64,000 bases of DNA from Haliclystus octoradiatus (lineage: Eukaryota > Cnidaria > Staurozoa > Stauromedusae > Haliclystidae): assembly GCA_916610825.1 (NCBI GenBank), contig OU744447.1, positions 5,587,402 through 5,651,401 of the forward strand, given 5' to 3'. Made by a program: the position numbers and the translations under genes. Of the stretch, positions 1 to 11,492 are shown piece after piece; position 1 is the stretch's first letter; each line of letters opens with the position of its first letter. The notes beneath the pieces were generated by a model. That model saw nothing but the letters and a program-made list of their open reading frames with translations, had not been told where the DNA came from and searched no databases.

Positions 1-1807
1 ATTTTGTTAAACATGATACAAGCGATTTTGATAATAACAATAATAATATCTGTCAGGAAAATGTTCAACTGTAACAAAATTGCAATGGATTTATTTAGTA
101 TTTGTTTGTTTGATTATGTGTTAGTTGCCTTCAATCAATAAAATACGGATAGATGACATCTTTATTGTCATACATTGTGCTTTAAAATATTAACAATATA
201 AATGATAATGAGAAATGATTGTTTTAAAGTTCATTGTCTTCATTGGTTTATCAACATCTTTTGATTCCATAAATTGAAGGGTTTCTGCTATGTCTTATTG
301 TTGATTAATGGACTATTCTGGGTCTCATTAATCAAACTGGAGAATTCCCTCAGGCACTTCTATGACATCCCTTGACAATAGCCTTGCAGCCATCATTTGA
401 AGTTTTGACATAGTATAGCTATTGAAGTCCATTTCTTGATGATGTGGAAGCTCAAAATAACCAGCGAAAAGATATAATCTGAATGTTTGATGATATTGTA
501 GCTATTACATAAGTATGGAGAGATGAATATCAGCATGATATAAAAAAAATCCAAATACCGTGTGGCTTCATTATGAAAGACGCTGATGCCATGGCTGAAG
601 GAGTAACCAAAGCGATTGCTGACAATGAGGACGATAGTCGTTGCCATTGTAAAGATAGCCGTTGCAAATCCTGGTGAATACTGTTTAGACAACTGTTTTT
701 GCGGAGAGACTCCGATAAAGTTGGCACGAAACCATGTAATAATAATATTACATAATAATATAAACTGCAAAATGTAGTATTATTATATATATAATAGTAA
801 TATTTCTGATCATAATTTTTATTCAGGCATTTCTCTTTACTAAAATCAACAATAATACAAAACATTTATAAATCAGCAAGCCTTCGGCTTACGGCTTGGG
901 CCTGGGCCTTGCCGCTTCGCTCTGATAAGATTTATCGCCGGATTGCTTCGCAATCGGTCAACGCAATCGGTTGATGGGTTCACAGTAAATTATTGCAAAT
1001 GCTACAAAATGCCTGAGAATTACGTAATCGGAAGCATTAAAATTGTAATAAAACTTTGAAACTTTAAAATTGAAAAAGTATCAAAGCAGTTCTACCAGAT
1101 TAAAGATATAAAAATGAAAAGGAATGTCTACAACATTTAAACTATTGAACCCTCACGCAGCTCCAACAGATGAAAGCATTGTAATTTCAAAGGACCCAAA
1201 TGCTATTCTTATTTGTTAACTCTTACATGCTCATATGTCCTAATGGTGTTATTTTAAAATGGTCCATCTCGACGATAATATTAGAATTTAAATAAAGTAA
1301 AAAGCATAAGAATTGGATTATTGGATAAAGAATTCCATCTTACTGGATATAGTTTATTTAATCAAATTCCAACGGGAAAATAAGAGAATTGAATTTTGAT
1401 AAGATAAACATCGGCAAATTTAGATATTTTCAAACATTTTTTGCTGTCCCTTGAATCCACTTACCACGAATATCGTTAATGTCCAGGTATTTCACGGTGC
1501 CAAGGGCAGGTCTTTTGTTGTTTAAAATATTCCAGCTGACTGATTTCGAGAGCTGCCTCAGAAAAAGCAGTGAACTATTTCCAGATGTTGTCGTTTTAAA
1601 ATCGTTTTTTTTCGATGATAATATAAAGATTTAAATATAATAAAAGGCCAAACAATAAATATAGATTTCAATCTTACTGGTATGTGGTGTCACATTGAAT
1701 TCTAACAGAATTATAATTAAGAGGATTGAGAAATTAAAGTTCGTCGACTTCGGACTTTTTTCGTAATTTTCTTAATTTTTCGTAAGGTAATTGATTTTTA
1801 GCTCTAT
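1..1807. other. Intergenic region, mostly unassigned
   Basis: There is no recognisable gene here. A GC-richer patch at about 880-980 is built from short repeated words (gccttcggctt, gcttcgcaatcgg) and looks repeat-derived. Positions about 1245-1400 and 1590-1740 form an imperfect direct repeat (shared words such as ttttaaaat, gataatat and atcttactgg), so this stretch probably arose by local duplication. Overlapping minus-strand frames at 393-865 are listed separately. Confidence 0.5.
530..770 (-). other. Possible unassigned exon, minus strand
   Basis: Two minus-strand frames stay open through this block, which is less AT-rich than its surroundings. One frame contains a hydrophobic stretch (FATAIFTMATTIVLIVSN) that could be a membrane segment. 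An acceptor-like TTTTGCAG lies just upstream on the minus strand at about 770-777. The block lies downstream of gene D on the same strand, so it could be a later exon of D, but nothing here proves that. It could equally be old repeat sequence. I do not recognise the protein. Confidence 0.15.
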
Positions 1808-2771
1808 ATGCTTAATGCTCAGGGAAGCTGCCTTGGGCCAATACTGTTCGTGCTTTACACCAGTGGAATTTTCAAAATTGTGTCAAACCATCTGGCGAAT
1901 GTTCACTGTTATGCTGACGACACCCAGCTCTACCTGTCCTTCAAGCCATCGCCATCTGCACAAGATTCAGCAATAAGCACCATGGAAAAATGCATCGAAG
2001 ATATTCGCCAGTGGATGACACAACATCGTCTACTACTAAATGACACTAAAACAGAGTTCATCGTTATTGGTTCACGCCAACAGTTATCAAAGGTTGCAAT
2101 CAATTCACTCAGCGTTGGGGAAGCCAACATATCACCAGTGACATATGTACGAAATCTTGGAGCCTTTTTCGTTGAAAAAATGTCAATGAACGCACACGTT
2201 GGAAAGATCTATAGCAAAGCATTCCGAAGTCTCTATCCCATCCGCCAGAATAGAAAATATTGTGACGCCAAACATCAGAAATTTTAATCCATGCCTTTGT
2301 AACATCTCACTTGGACTACTGCAACTCACTCTTGTACTGGATTCCAATAAATCAACACAACAGACTACAAAAGATCATCAATGCTTCTGCTCGTGTTTTT
2401 TGCATGCTACCAAGACTAGAGCATATTACATCCACACTCATCGAACTTCACTGGTTACCAATCAAGCAAAGAATTAATTATAAAATTGCTTCAATTGTAT
2501 TCAAATCGCTGCATGGGGCTGCACCACTATATATACAAGAGCTATTGATACCCAGAAACAGTTTACGGCCAACATACTCACTGAGGTCATCAATGTCTAA
2601 CCTCCTTGTTGTTCCAAAAAGCAATCAAAGTCATTCGGAGATCGTTCCTTCTCGGTAGCTGGCCCAATTGTTTGGAATTCCTTGCCGGAGCATATTAGAA
2701 ATTGTAGAACATTGGACATTTTTAAAGTTAGCTTGAAGAAATATCTGTTTAGAGTAGCGTATTTTACTTAG
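1808..2771 (+). pseudogene. 5'-truncated LINE reverse transcriptase remnant (CR1/jockey-like)
   Basis: Three overlapping frames together give the 3' half of a non-LTR retrotransposon reverse transcriptase. The palm region has GSCLGPILFVLY followed by the catalytic YADDTQLYLS motif. Next come the NDTKTEF and VRNLGAFF blocks and the C-terminal domain (HLDYCNSLLY, then LHWLPIKQRI). The last frame ends with a WNSLP-type motif at a TAG at 2769-2771. Frame breaks occur near 2285 and 2625, and everything upstream of the RT palm is missing, so this is a dead 5'-truncated insertion. The wording of these motifs fits the CR1/L2/jockey superfamily common in marine invertebrates. Confidence 0.85.
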
Positions 2772-2900
2772 TTATGTTAAGAATAAAAAAATAAAAATAA
2801 AATGAGATGAGATGAAATGAGATGAAATGTAAATAACCATATGTAAATACAGCGCTTTAGAATATTTATAGTTTTAGCGCTTTACAAATTTAATATTATT
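2772..2900 (+). repeat. LINE 3' tail with GAGAT/GAAAT simple repeat
   Basis: A-rich sequence after the LINE stop leads into a short simple repeat (about 2803-2829, units gagat and gaaat). After it there is a near-repeat around the word agcgcttta. This is probably the 3' untranslated end of the LINE. Confidence 0.45.
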
Positions 2901-3320
2901 ATTTTTATTATTAATAAGCCCCCAATGGAATGCATTCATTTCTTAAATATGATGGCAATAATGTTAATGAATTATAAAAGTATCAGCGCATTTGTTTCCT
3001 TGGTTAATTAAACTACTTGGACTGTTTTGATTAATCTATTTCATGCTAAATACAGAGTAATAGGTAAGCAAACGTACTTATTAAATCAGCCTAATAGAGG
3101 AATCGATGGACTAATTACGTTCTCTCCTTATAAGCCATAATTATTCAACTATATTCCATGAATGCATATATATCATATGTTTTGCAAATGCATTTGACTT
3201 GTAACTACAAAACTGTATTTGCAGGTAAATAGTTTGCTGCTTGAAAACTTTATAGTTTTGTTAATTTTAAAATCCTCTAACAACTTATTACAGTTGTATA
3301 TATTGTTTAAATAGACTCAA

Positions 3321-3853
3321 CTACAACCATCTGTAACTTAATTCTTGGAACCTGTATAATATCAGAACCAGAATTGTGAGCAAGGAATAGATAATGTGTT
3401 CCACTATATATGTATCGTTGAAAATGTACAAACCTGAATTAGTTAATTCTTCGGGGACAAACTTCAGAAGAATTATAAACGATGTATGTCCATTATTATC
3501 GGATTGATTCTCTTTAAGTAGATCTTCTAGATACCATACGCGATATTCATTGCCTTGCTCAAGATAAATATAGGATTCAGAAACAATTTGATTTGTAAGA
3601 AGTTGTTCATTGTCTGCACTCACAAACTGGGTTATCTGTTGGTCCATTCCATCGGTTACTGTCATCATGATTTTGACTTGATCATTAACTTTACACGCGA
3701 AGGAAGAATACTGGGAAGAAGGACTGCATTGAATTGAGCCATGTTGCTTCACAAGTTTGATAAAGTAGTAACCAGTGACACGTGCATGATAAAAGGGGGC
3801 ATATTGATTTCCTTTTCCTTTAACGGTAAAGCCAGAACCGAATTGGATATAAT
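3321..3853 (-). CDS. Gene D exon 6: fourth repeat-domain exon, with possible hydrophobic C-terminal tail
   Basis: This is the last of four tandem domain exons of gene D. The acceptor (TACTTTAG) precedes 3853 in phase 1 and the peptide starts with residues parallel to the other copies (YIQFGSGFTVKG). Conserved landmarks are the YYFIKL strand, the Cys pair flanking SPSSQYSSFA, the VSES stretch, and LEQGNEYRVWYLEDL. A phase-1 donor-like site (TCAG before gtttgt) occurs at 3434, giving 420 nt, a multiple of 3. If it is unused, the frame runs to a stop at 3321 and adds a tail with a hydrophobic stretch (HIIYSLLTILVLILYRF) that could anchor the protein in a membrane. That tail is also what translated AT-rich intron looks like, so the true end is uncertain. 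Confidence 0.6.
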
Positions 3854-4254
3854 CTAAAGTACAATAAAATATGTGCAGAGTTATCAAAACGTTTTTACCA
3901 TCAAAGCCTTGTGAATCGTGATACTGATTAATGAGTATTCCCCTGTAGCGGATAGAAATCTTACAGCAGATACGTGCCTGCTGCGCCATCAGACTAAAGA
4001 TTATATCAGATTGATTGTTAGACTACACTATAGCTAAATTGGATTGCGTAAGGAGAAAGCGAGAAGGCACAACGGCTCGAGATTTTCTCCTTAAAGTTAC
4101 TCGATTTAAGAAATACATTATGTATCTTGTGCTCTGTTTTCATCAAATATCCCATGTGAAACTATTTTTCTTTGCCAATCATTTTCGACAAACTAGATGA
4201 AAAGTATTGAATTAAAGAAATTCGTTCTTTACAAATACTTACATAACTAGACGT

Positions 4255-4350
4255 AGATGCATGGTTCTGAGTGGTTCTGACTTTTGTGAACTTGTGTGAA
4301 CTTTGTGAACTTTATGTTCTGAATAAATGATGATGATGATGTTGATGAAT
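4255..4350 (+). repeat. Probable LINE 3' tail fragment with GAT repeat
   Basis: Short sequence ending in TGTTCTGAATAAATGATGATGATG. A polyadenylation-like AATAAA followed by a GAT trinucleotide tail is typical of non-LTR retrotransposon 3' ends. A similar piece lies at about 5590-5665 (AATAAATGATTATAACGATGATG). Both lie between gene D domain exons and are probably independent intronic insertions. Confidence 0.4.
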
Positions 4351-4925
4351 GATAAATGAAGTAAGTAAAAATTGTTTGAGAGAAACCATCTCTATCTCAG
4401 AAGGTTTAATTCTGACCCAAATATTTCATAGTACACATCTTTTTGATATAATTTCCGTGTTATTCATTCGTAAGTTGCATAATTTACATTATTTCTAAAT
4501 GACTTTGTATTTTGATTGGAATTGAAATCATGTTTACAAATGATTCACAAATGGTCACAAATGTTGATGTTACGAAAGTTCTCATTTGACTGGTTGGAAA
4601 ATACTACATAAAACAATGGTATAACATTTCTTGAGAGTTATTATGGAGTTTATAGATTATGTCAGACATTTTTGCAAAGATCTTTTTTTGATCAAGGGGG
4701 ATTCTAAAATTTGGTTTGGCTGCATTATCCAATTAAAATTTTTCTTTAAAATATCTTTCCAAAATATCTATATTCGAAATTAAACTATGAAAAACACATT
4801 TACAGGAATAAATGAATGAATGTTCCCTATCCGTTGTATTCATTAGTGAGATATATGTCATATCCGAGATGATCTCGACCTATTGAAACATTAAAATTGC
4901 ATTGTAAAAATAATTGATGCATTAC

Positions 4926-5354
4926 TTGATTGGGTATGTTTTGGAAAACTTTTGAAATAAACCGAAAACGTTGTCTCTCCAATGTTAGATTTGTAAATAC
5001 TTGGTATCTTCAGTAAATTTTCTTCATACCAAAAACGATACTCTTTCCCTTGCACCAAATAGACGGCACTTTCTGATACAACTTCTTCCGTGTTGAGACT
5101 GTCTGTTTGGCTAGCACTTTCAAAGTTGCTAATGATTTTATCGGTATTGTCAGTTAATAGGACCATGATTCGCTCAAATCGTGGTAATGTACACACGAAA
5201 GATGAGCCATTTTGAGATGACCAGTAAATGCTCCCTGATGCTGATTCTAGTTTAACTTTGTAGTATGCTGTAGGACGAGCATGACGAAAGGAAGCGTATC
5301 CGTTGGAATCTGCTGCACCATTTATTTTGAATTCGGATCCAAACAATTGATAAC
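4926..5354 (-). CDS. Gene D exon 5: third repeat-domain exon
   Basis: This is the third copy of the roughly 140-aa domain. Its phase-1 acceptor (TATATAG) borders 5354 and its phase-1 donor (TCAA before gtaatg) borders 4926. That gives 429 nt, or 143 codons, so it can be joined in frame to the exons on either side. Landmarks are YYKVKL, RIMVLLTDNTDKIISNF, VVSESAVYLVQGKEYRFWYEENLL and GETTFSVYFK. It differs from the other copies in lacking the first residue of the conserved Cys pair: the position equivalent to C in IECT/IQCS reads IYWS. If the donor is not used, translation stops at 4891. Confidence 0.75.
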
Positions 5355-6209
5355 CTATATAAAAAATACAATAGACGAAGACAAAAAGTAAAAATTGAGA
5401 TCCAATTTATATCAAAGATTTGCTATCTTCTACGTACGCCACAGAAACATGATCATCCACAAACAATAATATATACATTCAATCAAGTCATCGTCACTCT
5501 TTTCAGTCAGCTGGTGCTCGCTAATGGAATAGTCTGCTAAACAAATTGTTATTAAGTTCATATAACTATCAAAATTTTATTATTTATGAGCCCTCTGAAT
5601 AAAGCCAAATGGCTCAAAGATTCTCAATAAATGATTATAACGATGATGAAGATGACGATGATTATTAATGCCATGATAGAGGCTGAAGAAGGTTTGGAAC
5701 AGCAGAGCAAACATTTTCCCCCGGTTGAATTTTCTATTGAATTACATTACAGATGCGATAATTGATGATCAAAAGAACAGTACTCTGAAAGAACTTAAAA
5801 TATTAATAAAATGCTGTCATGGTAACAGAAGTGAAATTTAAAAGTACTGCCACAGCAACACGTGACATGAATACAATATATTTTATCCTTCCTTGTACTA
5901 ATAGACAAGTTTCCTATAATACCCCCACATTGTTTAAAAATATATAGAAATTGCTAATATTTCTATAGACAAATGGTTTCTACTGTTCCAAAAGAGTTTC
6001 AAATGACACACCACATTTTATACAAAAACGTTTGAAATGCTGGGCCAGATCTTGAACTCAATTTTCATTTTGCATTTTCTGAGACCTGGCACTTTCATGT
6101 TGGTAACAAAAATAATATCTATTCCACCAGTTATTTTATTAAAATTTTACTATAAAATATTCAAACACGGCTGTCAAAATCACGAATTACAATATTACAA
6201 TCTTCTTAC

Positions 6210-6626
6210 GTGAAGGATTATCGATTGGAAGCTTCTTCAAGTTGACTGAAAAATGCGTTTCACCGTTATTGTCTGATTGCAGTCTTTTTGTCAGATCCTC
6301 TTCATACCAGAACCGATATATCATGTCTTGTTCCAAATCCACCCATTTATCTGATACTATTATATTCGTATCCAGATCAGCATTATTTTCGCTCACAAAA
6401 TTTGTTATGATATTGTCATTAACGTCTGTTAACAAGAGCATTATTCTGTCAAGTGTAGGTTGTTTGCAGCCAAAAGATGTAGAAGGAAATCCTTCATCAC
6501 ATCCGATCTTACCATGTTCGTTTATTAATTGAATCTTATACTTCGAAGAAATGTCGACATGCTGGAATTCCGAGAACTGGTTGTCTTTTCCTGATACATT
6601 GAATACAGACCCGATTGACTTGTAAC
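6210..6626 (-). CDS. Gene D exon 4: second repeat-domain exon
   Basis: This is the second domain copy. The acceptor (TCGCAG) borders 6626 in phase 1; the donor (TCAC before gtaaga, a strong consensus) borders 6210 in phase 1. The length is 417 nt, or 139 codons. Translation is open throughout, including the first half, which has no methionine. It begins YKSIGSVFNVSGK and continues through KYKIQLINEHGKIGC, RIMLLLTDVNDNIITNF, LEQDMIYRFWYEEDL and GETHFSVNLK. Both conserved cysteines are present. Reading past the donor would end at a stop at 6187. Confidence 0.78.
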
Positions 6627-7556
6627 CTGCGATGATAGTTAAATATTGGAATGTTGGTAATATTTGAAAGTCCTCCTAGTGCACAATGCATGGCTAATGG
6701 ATACATTAAAATAAATTAAAGGTATTATAGCCCTATAATACGTTTATCCATTTGGATCAGCTTCTTACTATTCGTTTAACATAACTTTTCAATAAGATTA
6801 TATTATATGAAATTGTTAACAATTTTTAAATCTTCGTTTAGAAGAAATTTTTAAATCAAATCAAAATTATGGTCGAATAAAAATGAATGATTTATGCTTA
6901 ATTTATAAATAACGTAAACGGAACTACAATCCCGGGACTACAATCATGATTGTTTCCTTTTCAGTATAGAAGAAATTCTACGAATAATTTCAAGAACAAA
7001 CAATGTTATACTATTAAAGAATAACATTTCCCTTTTATGCTGTCATTCTGAGTTCACTCCCCCTACACACACATACAACCTTTGATTTAGAAAGTACCTG
7101 ATTATCCCAACTATTTAATTAAGATTTTCTTCTGCAAAAATCTAATACAGAGCCTTAACAGATTAGCATGTATAGTCAAATGCAGTTAAACTTGTCAAAC
7201 ATCTTCACCCGCTAAAACTGAAAATGTAGATATAATAGGCAAGGTGAGGGAATTAGAATCTATATAGCTTAGCATCATTCCAGTTTTACAGGTTATACAC
7301 TACTGGAGTATTGAATGACGTTTGAATTGAAGAGACGTTCTTAAGCAGTTTTTTAATGCTTCTAATATGAAATTGTATTGATATCGTGTGTGTGTCGTTT
7401 TATTTTGTTTTTCGTAGCAGATATGAAAAAGGACTATTTGTTTACATTGGGAGGCAAGTGAATAGTTTCGGCTATATAAGTATGAATGCTAACATACTGA
7501 CCCAAGGCAAATAGAATATAACTTTGTAACAGGATACATTTTCAATAAATTTTTAC

Positions 7557-7967
7557 CTTCGTACATAGCTGCATCTTTCAAGAGAACTGAAAATGTAGTT
7601 GAACCAGAATTGTCTGTTTCAGCAGTAATCAAATCTTCCTCATACCATATTCGATACACTTTATCTTGTTCCAGCTCCACGCTACTTTCCGATATTATCA
7701 CTTCGGTAAACAGATTCTGTGTTTCATTTTCATTCATAAAAGTACTCATGATTGCATCATTTGTATCCGTCCACAAAGCCATAATTCGATTGAAGGTCGG
7801 ATAAACACAGGCAAACGGTGTTTTTGGTCTAGCTGGAGTACATTCAATGCTGCCATCTTGCATTTTTAATTTGATCGTGTAGATTCCAGTGGCACACGAA
7901 TGCACAAAGGTTGCATAGCCATCACCTCTTCCACTGAAACTGATTTCACTCGAAACTTCGACAAAAT
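7557..7967 (-). CDS. Gene D exon 3: first repeat-domain exon
   Basis: This is the first domain copy after the micro-exon. The acceptor (CACTCTAG) borders 7967, where the split codon G+AT gives Asp as in genes A, B and C. The donor (GAAG before gtaaaa) borders 7557, giving 411 nt, or 137 codons, with phases 1-1. Landmarks are FSGRGDGYATFVHSCATGIY, the IECT...FAC cysteine pair, RIMALWTDTND, ISESSVELEQDKVYRIWYEEDL and STTFSVLLK. The domain resembles a beta-sandwich adhesion or carbohydrate-binding fold; a distant PA14-like relationship is only a guess. Read-through would stop at 7489. Confidence 0.78.
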
Positions 7968-9637
7968 CTAGAGTGAAAAGAAAGCAAATTAAGTATTTGT
8001 ATACGTATATGTTGTGAATCATAGGTGTGGCAATTGACCGCAAGACTAGAATCGATTGTATTTCTGATTATTTAAAACGAATTCTCTATACAATCTAGGA
8101 ATATATACCACTAATATAGTGCTTTTGCAGAGGAGTCCAAACGGGCTCACATTGTTGTACAGTATTATTCTTTCCAGCGTTGAACTCATTATTTCTTCGT
8201 TAAGGTTTACTTGACATTAATTTCATGATGGTATTTGCGATAAAAAACACACAATAATTGGCGCAACAGTTTCGATTTAATCTAAAATCATCTTCAGGCA
8301 ATGTGAAAAGAGAGAGTTAAAAAGTTACATGAATATTTATATAAAAATCTAATTAATTTATCTATTGAATTTATCGGAACGGTATTATACTTTTTAACAA
8401 TGGCAAACAATAATTACAGGAGAGATATTTTAGCACAAGAACTAATTACGAATATACGATACAAACACGGTGAAATAACAGTTACAATCAAAAATAGTTT
8501 AACAGCGGCAAAATGCTCTTTGGTATTGTTCTTCCATTTTCTGTATTTCTTCTGGTCGTTGTTTAATATATTGCCGACCTGAGTGGTCGACATGACAGCA
8601 TCGCGCATGTCACACAAGATAACAACAGTTAGATTTAGCGTAACTATGAATATGGAATAGTAATAGTTTAGAACAAATTGACAAACAGAAAAACTAAGTA
8701 CGGATATACTATAAGACAGATACAATGAATTATTACAAAGAATTATTTCATTGTATCTGTCTTATATAGCATTGCTCCGATGCCCGGCTCTGATGTCAAT
8801 TGCAATGAGTGGGTTATGAAAAACAAGTTGACTTTTTGCATCAAAATTGCACTTCATTAGTAACAATAATTTCACTCTTAGCCAATCAGAATCGAGGAAA
8901 TTTTCAAGTACATTATAAATTCGAATTTGAATCGATATCGAAACACAAAACTCAAAAGTAGATGTTTATGACATACAATCAAGGAAATGTTTTACACGAA
9001 AAATATTCAACCGAAGAGGGGTTATAAACTTCTTTCTAAAGTTGCTAATAAATTAGGAATTTATTAATTGTAATCAATCTAGTAAGATTTACTCTACTTC
9101 CTTTATTCCTTAATAATCTATGCAACAGTCTCTATTGAAATTTTAAATTGGAGCATACACTTGAACTTGTTATAACTTTTAATACATATACATTTGCAGT
9201 ACAATAAATATTAAACCTAACTTAAAATTTAACTTATCCAATTTCAACTTCTCTACGCACATTTGTTTCTGTTGCGTGCGAAGCAGTATAGGGAATGGAT
9301 CATCGGCAGAACACTTCTCCAATTCAGGTTCAAATCATGAAAAATTCATTATGTGAGACATTATGTATTTGATTATTTCTCTTTCAGTTGTAAGAATGGA
9401 TCACTGTGCCACACATAAATATAAAATAATAACAGTAATTACAATAATAGATAATCATACAGTGAATCAATTGACGTATATAGATGAAAATCTCTCATTA
9501 GGTCCTCTAGTGAGAAAGACATGTATTCAATGCAGCTGTGTTTTATAAACCATATTTTTGTTACTAGGATTGTTGCTAAGACACTAATTATGACTAAGCA
9601 TAGTCACATTCTCAGGAGAAAATCGATCTAATCTTAC
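7968..9637. other. Intron 2 of gene D, no other gene seen
   Basis: There is no supported coding sequence on either strand; the ORFs of 60-103 codons here are AT-rich chance frames. The one structured element is the hairpin at 8709-8769. Confidence 0.5.
8709..8769. repeat. Short hairpin (inverted repeat, arms about 21-23 bp)
   Basis: The left arm at 8709-8729 (ctataagacagatacaatga...) is the reverse complement of 8747-8769, apart from a 2-base insertion (tatatag versus tatag), with a 17-base AT-rich loop. It could be a miniature-transposon relic or a structured element in the intron RNA. Confidence 0.6.
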
Positions 9638-9656
9638 CTTGAAAGGGATTTCTTTT
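9638..9656 (-). CDS. Gene D exon 2: 19-nt micro-exon
   Basis: A 19-base minus-strand segment lies between a good acceptor (TTTTATTGCAG) and a good donor (gtaaga). Entered in phase 0 it encodes KRNPFQ and leaves one base, which is exactly the phase-1 entry used by all domain exons. Genes A, B and C have a 22-base counterpart (RQNQSWA plus one base) at the same place. The matching phase and position in four genes make this convincing although it is far too short for ORF detection. Confidence 0.75.
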
Positions 9657-10229
9657 CTGCAATAAAAACAGAAATGAATAATGATAAATTGTGTATATTA
9701 TGCAGTCAAAAATAACTAATGCAAAAAAAGATTGTGATTTGAATTGAAATAAATTTCTTCTTTCAATAATAAATTCATTCAGATAATAAATAATTCAGTA
9801 CTTATCAACTTTGAGATGTAAGACACTGATGGGAATAGCCAATAGCGTGGACATTATTTACAATTCTACAAGCTCTTAAAAATTCTAGTATAAAATGCTA
9901 TGAAATTAATTTTGAAAGTGACGTAATAATACGTTTACAACGGTATTTTCTTGAAATTATCTTTATGCAAGAGAGTGATAATGCAATACATATGTATATA
10001 TATATTATGAAGTACTGATGAAGGCTATTTGCCAGAAACATGTACTGCTCAGTGAGCGAACAAGGAACTGACTTCAGTATACACCTAAGTCAAGATGAGT
10101 TGTAAATGTGGTGAAAAAATTCATCACATGAAAAAACATCTGTGCCATACCAGAGTGCTCAAACTACCGAAGTAGTGGGCAATGCATAATGCAAATAGTA
10201 TAGACACATCCCGAGTCGATAGTGCTCAA

Positions 10230-10247
10230 AATTGCGCATGCGCAATT
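10230..10247. promoter_or_regulatory. Perfect 18-bp palindrome with NRF1-like core
   Basis: AATTGCGCATGCGCAATT is a perfect palindrome. Its core TGCGCATGCGCA matches the known NRF1 family consensus (YGCGCAYGCGCR), which normally sits in promoters. Here it lies inside intron 1 of gene D. The match is seen directly; any binding is inference. Confidence 0.4.
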
Positions 10248-10304
10248 GAGACATACATATATATATTGATGTTTTGTTCTGAATAAATAAATTTATTTAT
10301 TTAT

Positions 10305-10375
10305 TAAATCAACATTATTATTATTATATATATTATATATATATATATATATAATATAATAATAATAATGTGGTA
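10305..10375. repeat. AT/ATT palindromic microsatellite
   Basis: A run of ATT units leads into alternating AT and then into the complementary AAT units, so the whole tract can fold on itself. A second ATT/AT tract follows at about 10441-10468. Confidence 0.7.
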
Positions 10376-11059
10376 TCTAACAGCAGTTGAGATAGTGCTC
10401 GATGGAATTTGACAGAGCATAAATAATAACAATAGAGTCAAATTATTATTATTATATATATATTTTTTTGTCTCTTTCTTTTATTACAAATTTACAAAAT
10501 AATCCATCAGAGTCAATTACAGCTTAAAATATCCTATCAAAGCATCTATATCTGTTCTATATTTCGTAAAAGACAAATTTCAATACATCTAATCATCGCT
10601 TATATACCTTCAAAGTTAAATATAATTCAGAAAAATATATAAATGAAATAGATTAAAAAAATTTAGATGGTTTTAGACTTACTGCAGGATTTCTGTTAAT
10701 ACATATTCACAAGTACTGTGTATATTAGAATTTTAATTAAATTCACAGACAACAAAGAGTTTCGGTAATATTATGATTACAGTTAAATTCTGCAGGTTTC
10801 CTTTTCGCTAATTATTCTAATTGCAGATTGAACTTGTTAAATTATTATCTGCTTCTTCTTCAGATGAATATCACTAAATCTTACATTAAAATAGCTAGAA
10901 TATTTAGCGAAGTAATATTGAGCACGTCAGGCTGTTATTGTAATTATTGTAAAATATATTAATTTCGGCATTTGAGTTAGCGTTAACATAGAATTGTTTT
11001 CTCTTAACGAATGTAAATGTTTATAAAATCTATCAGACAACTAACTATGATATACCTAC

Positions 11060-11374
11060 CGCAGCATGGGTAACTCCTTCAAATTCATAAAGCTTAACTT
11101 GAGAATACGAAAAGAGAATACAGTTATTTTCCTTGTAATTAATCACGTAATCAATTCCAGAACATTGAATCTTCATTTGACAATGAAAGCTACAACTAGC
11201 TAATGAAGGCAATGTTGTAGTGCCAGCAATTATACCACTGCCATTGGCTGTCATATTACTGTATATTGTAAACATAATTGGAACATTGCAAGAAAGAAAA
11301 GATAAAGTTATTGGCAGAAACAATGCGTGAAACAATAAAATATAACAAATTTTATTATTGCGATTTGATTTCAT
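11060..11374 (-). CDS. Gene D exon 1: signal peptide plus PAN/apple-like module
   Basis: The start at 11374 was chosen because it gives 105 codons, matching the 105-106 codons of exon 1 in genes A-C, and places a hydrophobic leader (ICYILLFHALFLPITLS) right at the N terminus. An alternative start lies at 11386, and the frame is open further upstream. After the leader come sequons (NMT, NGS) and a cysteine pattern (CSFHC, IQCSGIDYV, NNCILFSY) typical of PAN/apple modules, which mediate protein or glycan contacts in secreted proteins. The exon ends at a donor (gtaggt) after THAA in phase 0. It is the 5' end of a protein with four downstream domain exons, roughly 670-710 residues in all. Orphan fragments of a close paralogue lie near 40.1 and 58.2 kb. 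Confidence 0.72.
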
Positions 11375-11463
11375 TGTGGAGGTCATTGCGTTGCAATCGC
11401 GCTGTAATGGACTGATTTGATTAGACAAAATGTTCGCTTTACGGAGTACTTCGTCACTAAAAA

Positions 11464-11492
11464 AGCTAATACGCATGCGTAGTGTGACGTAA
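11464..11492. promoter_or_regulatory. Palindrome plus CRE-like element upstream of gene D
   Basis: Ninety bases upstream of the gene D start lies a 29-bp element with the palindrome ACGCATGCGT and a CRE/ATF-like TGACGTAA. The same 29 bases occur without a mismatch at 12568-12596 upstream of gene A, while the flanks beyond it differ. Degenerate versions occur upstream of B (34551-34578) and C (51581-51608). Confidence 0.5.

Larger units (their letters stand above)
9657..11059. other. Intron 1 of gene D
   Basis: Non-coding. It contains a LINE-tail-like word (TGTTCTGAATAAATAAATT, about 10274), a long AT/ATT palindrome (about 10305-10375) and a perfect GC-core palindrome at 10230-10247. The part nearest exon 1 (about 10670-11059) reappears in reverse orientation at 58265-58645. 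Confidence 0.55.

Noticed and set aside
3321-7967. Four separate single-domain genes
   Set aside because: There is only one exon 1 and one micro-exon upstream, and every domain exon has an in-frame phase-1 donor, so one multi-exon gene is the simpler reading.
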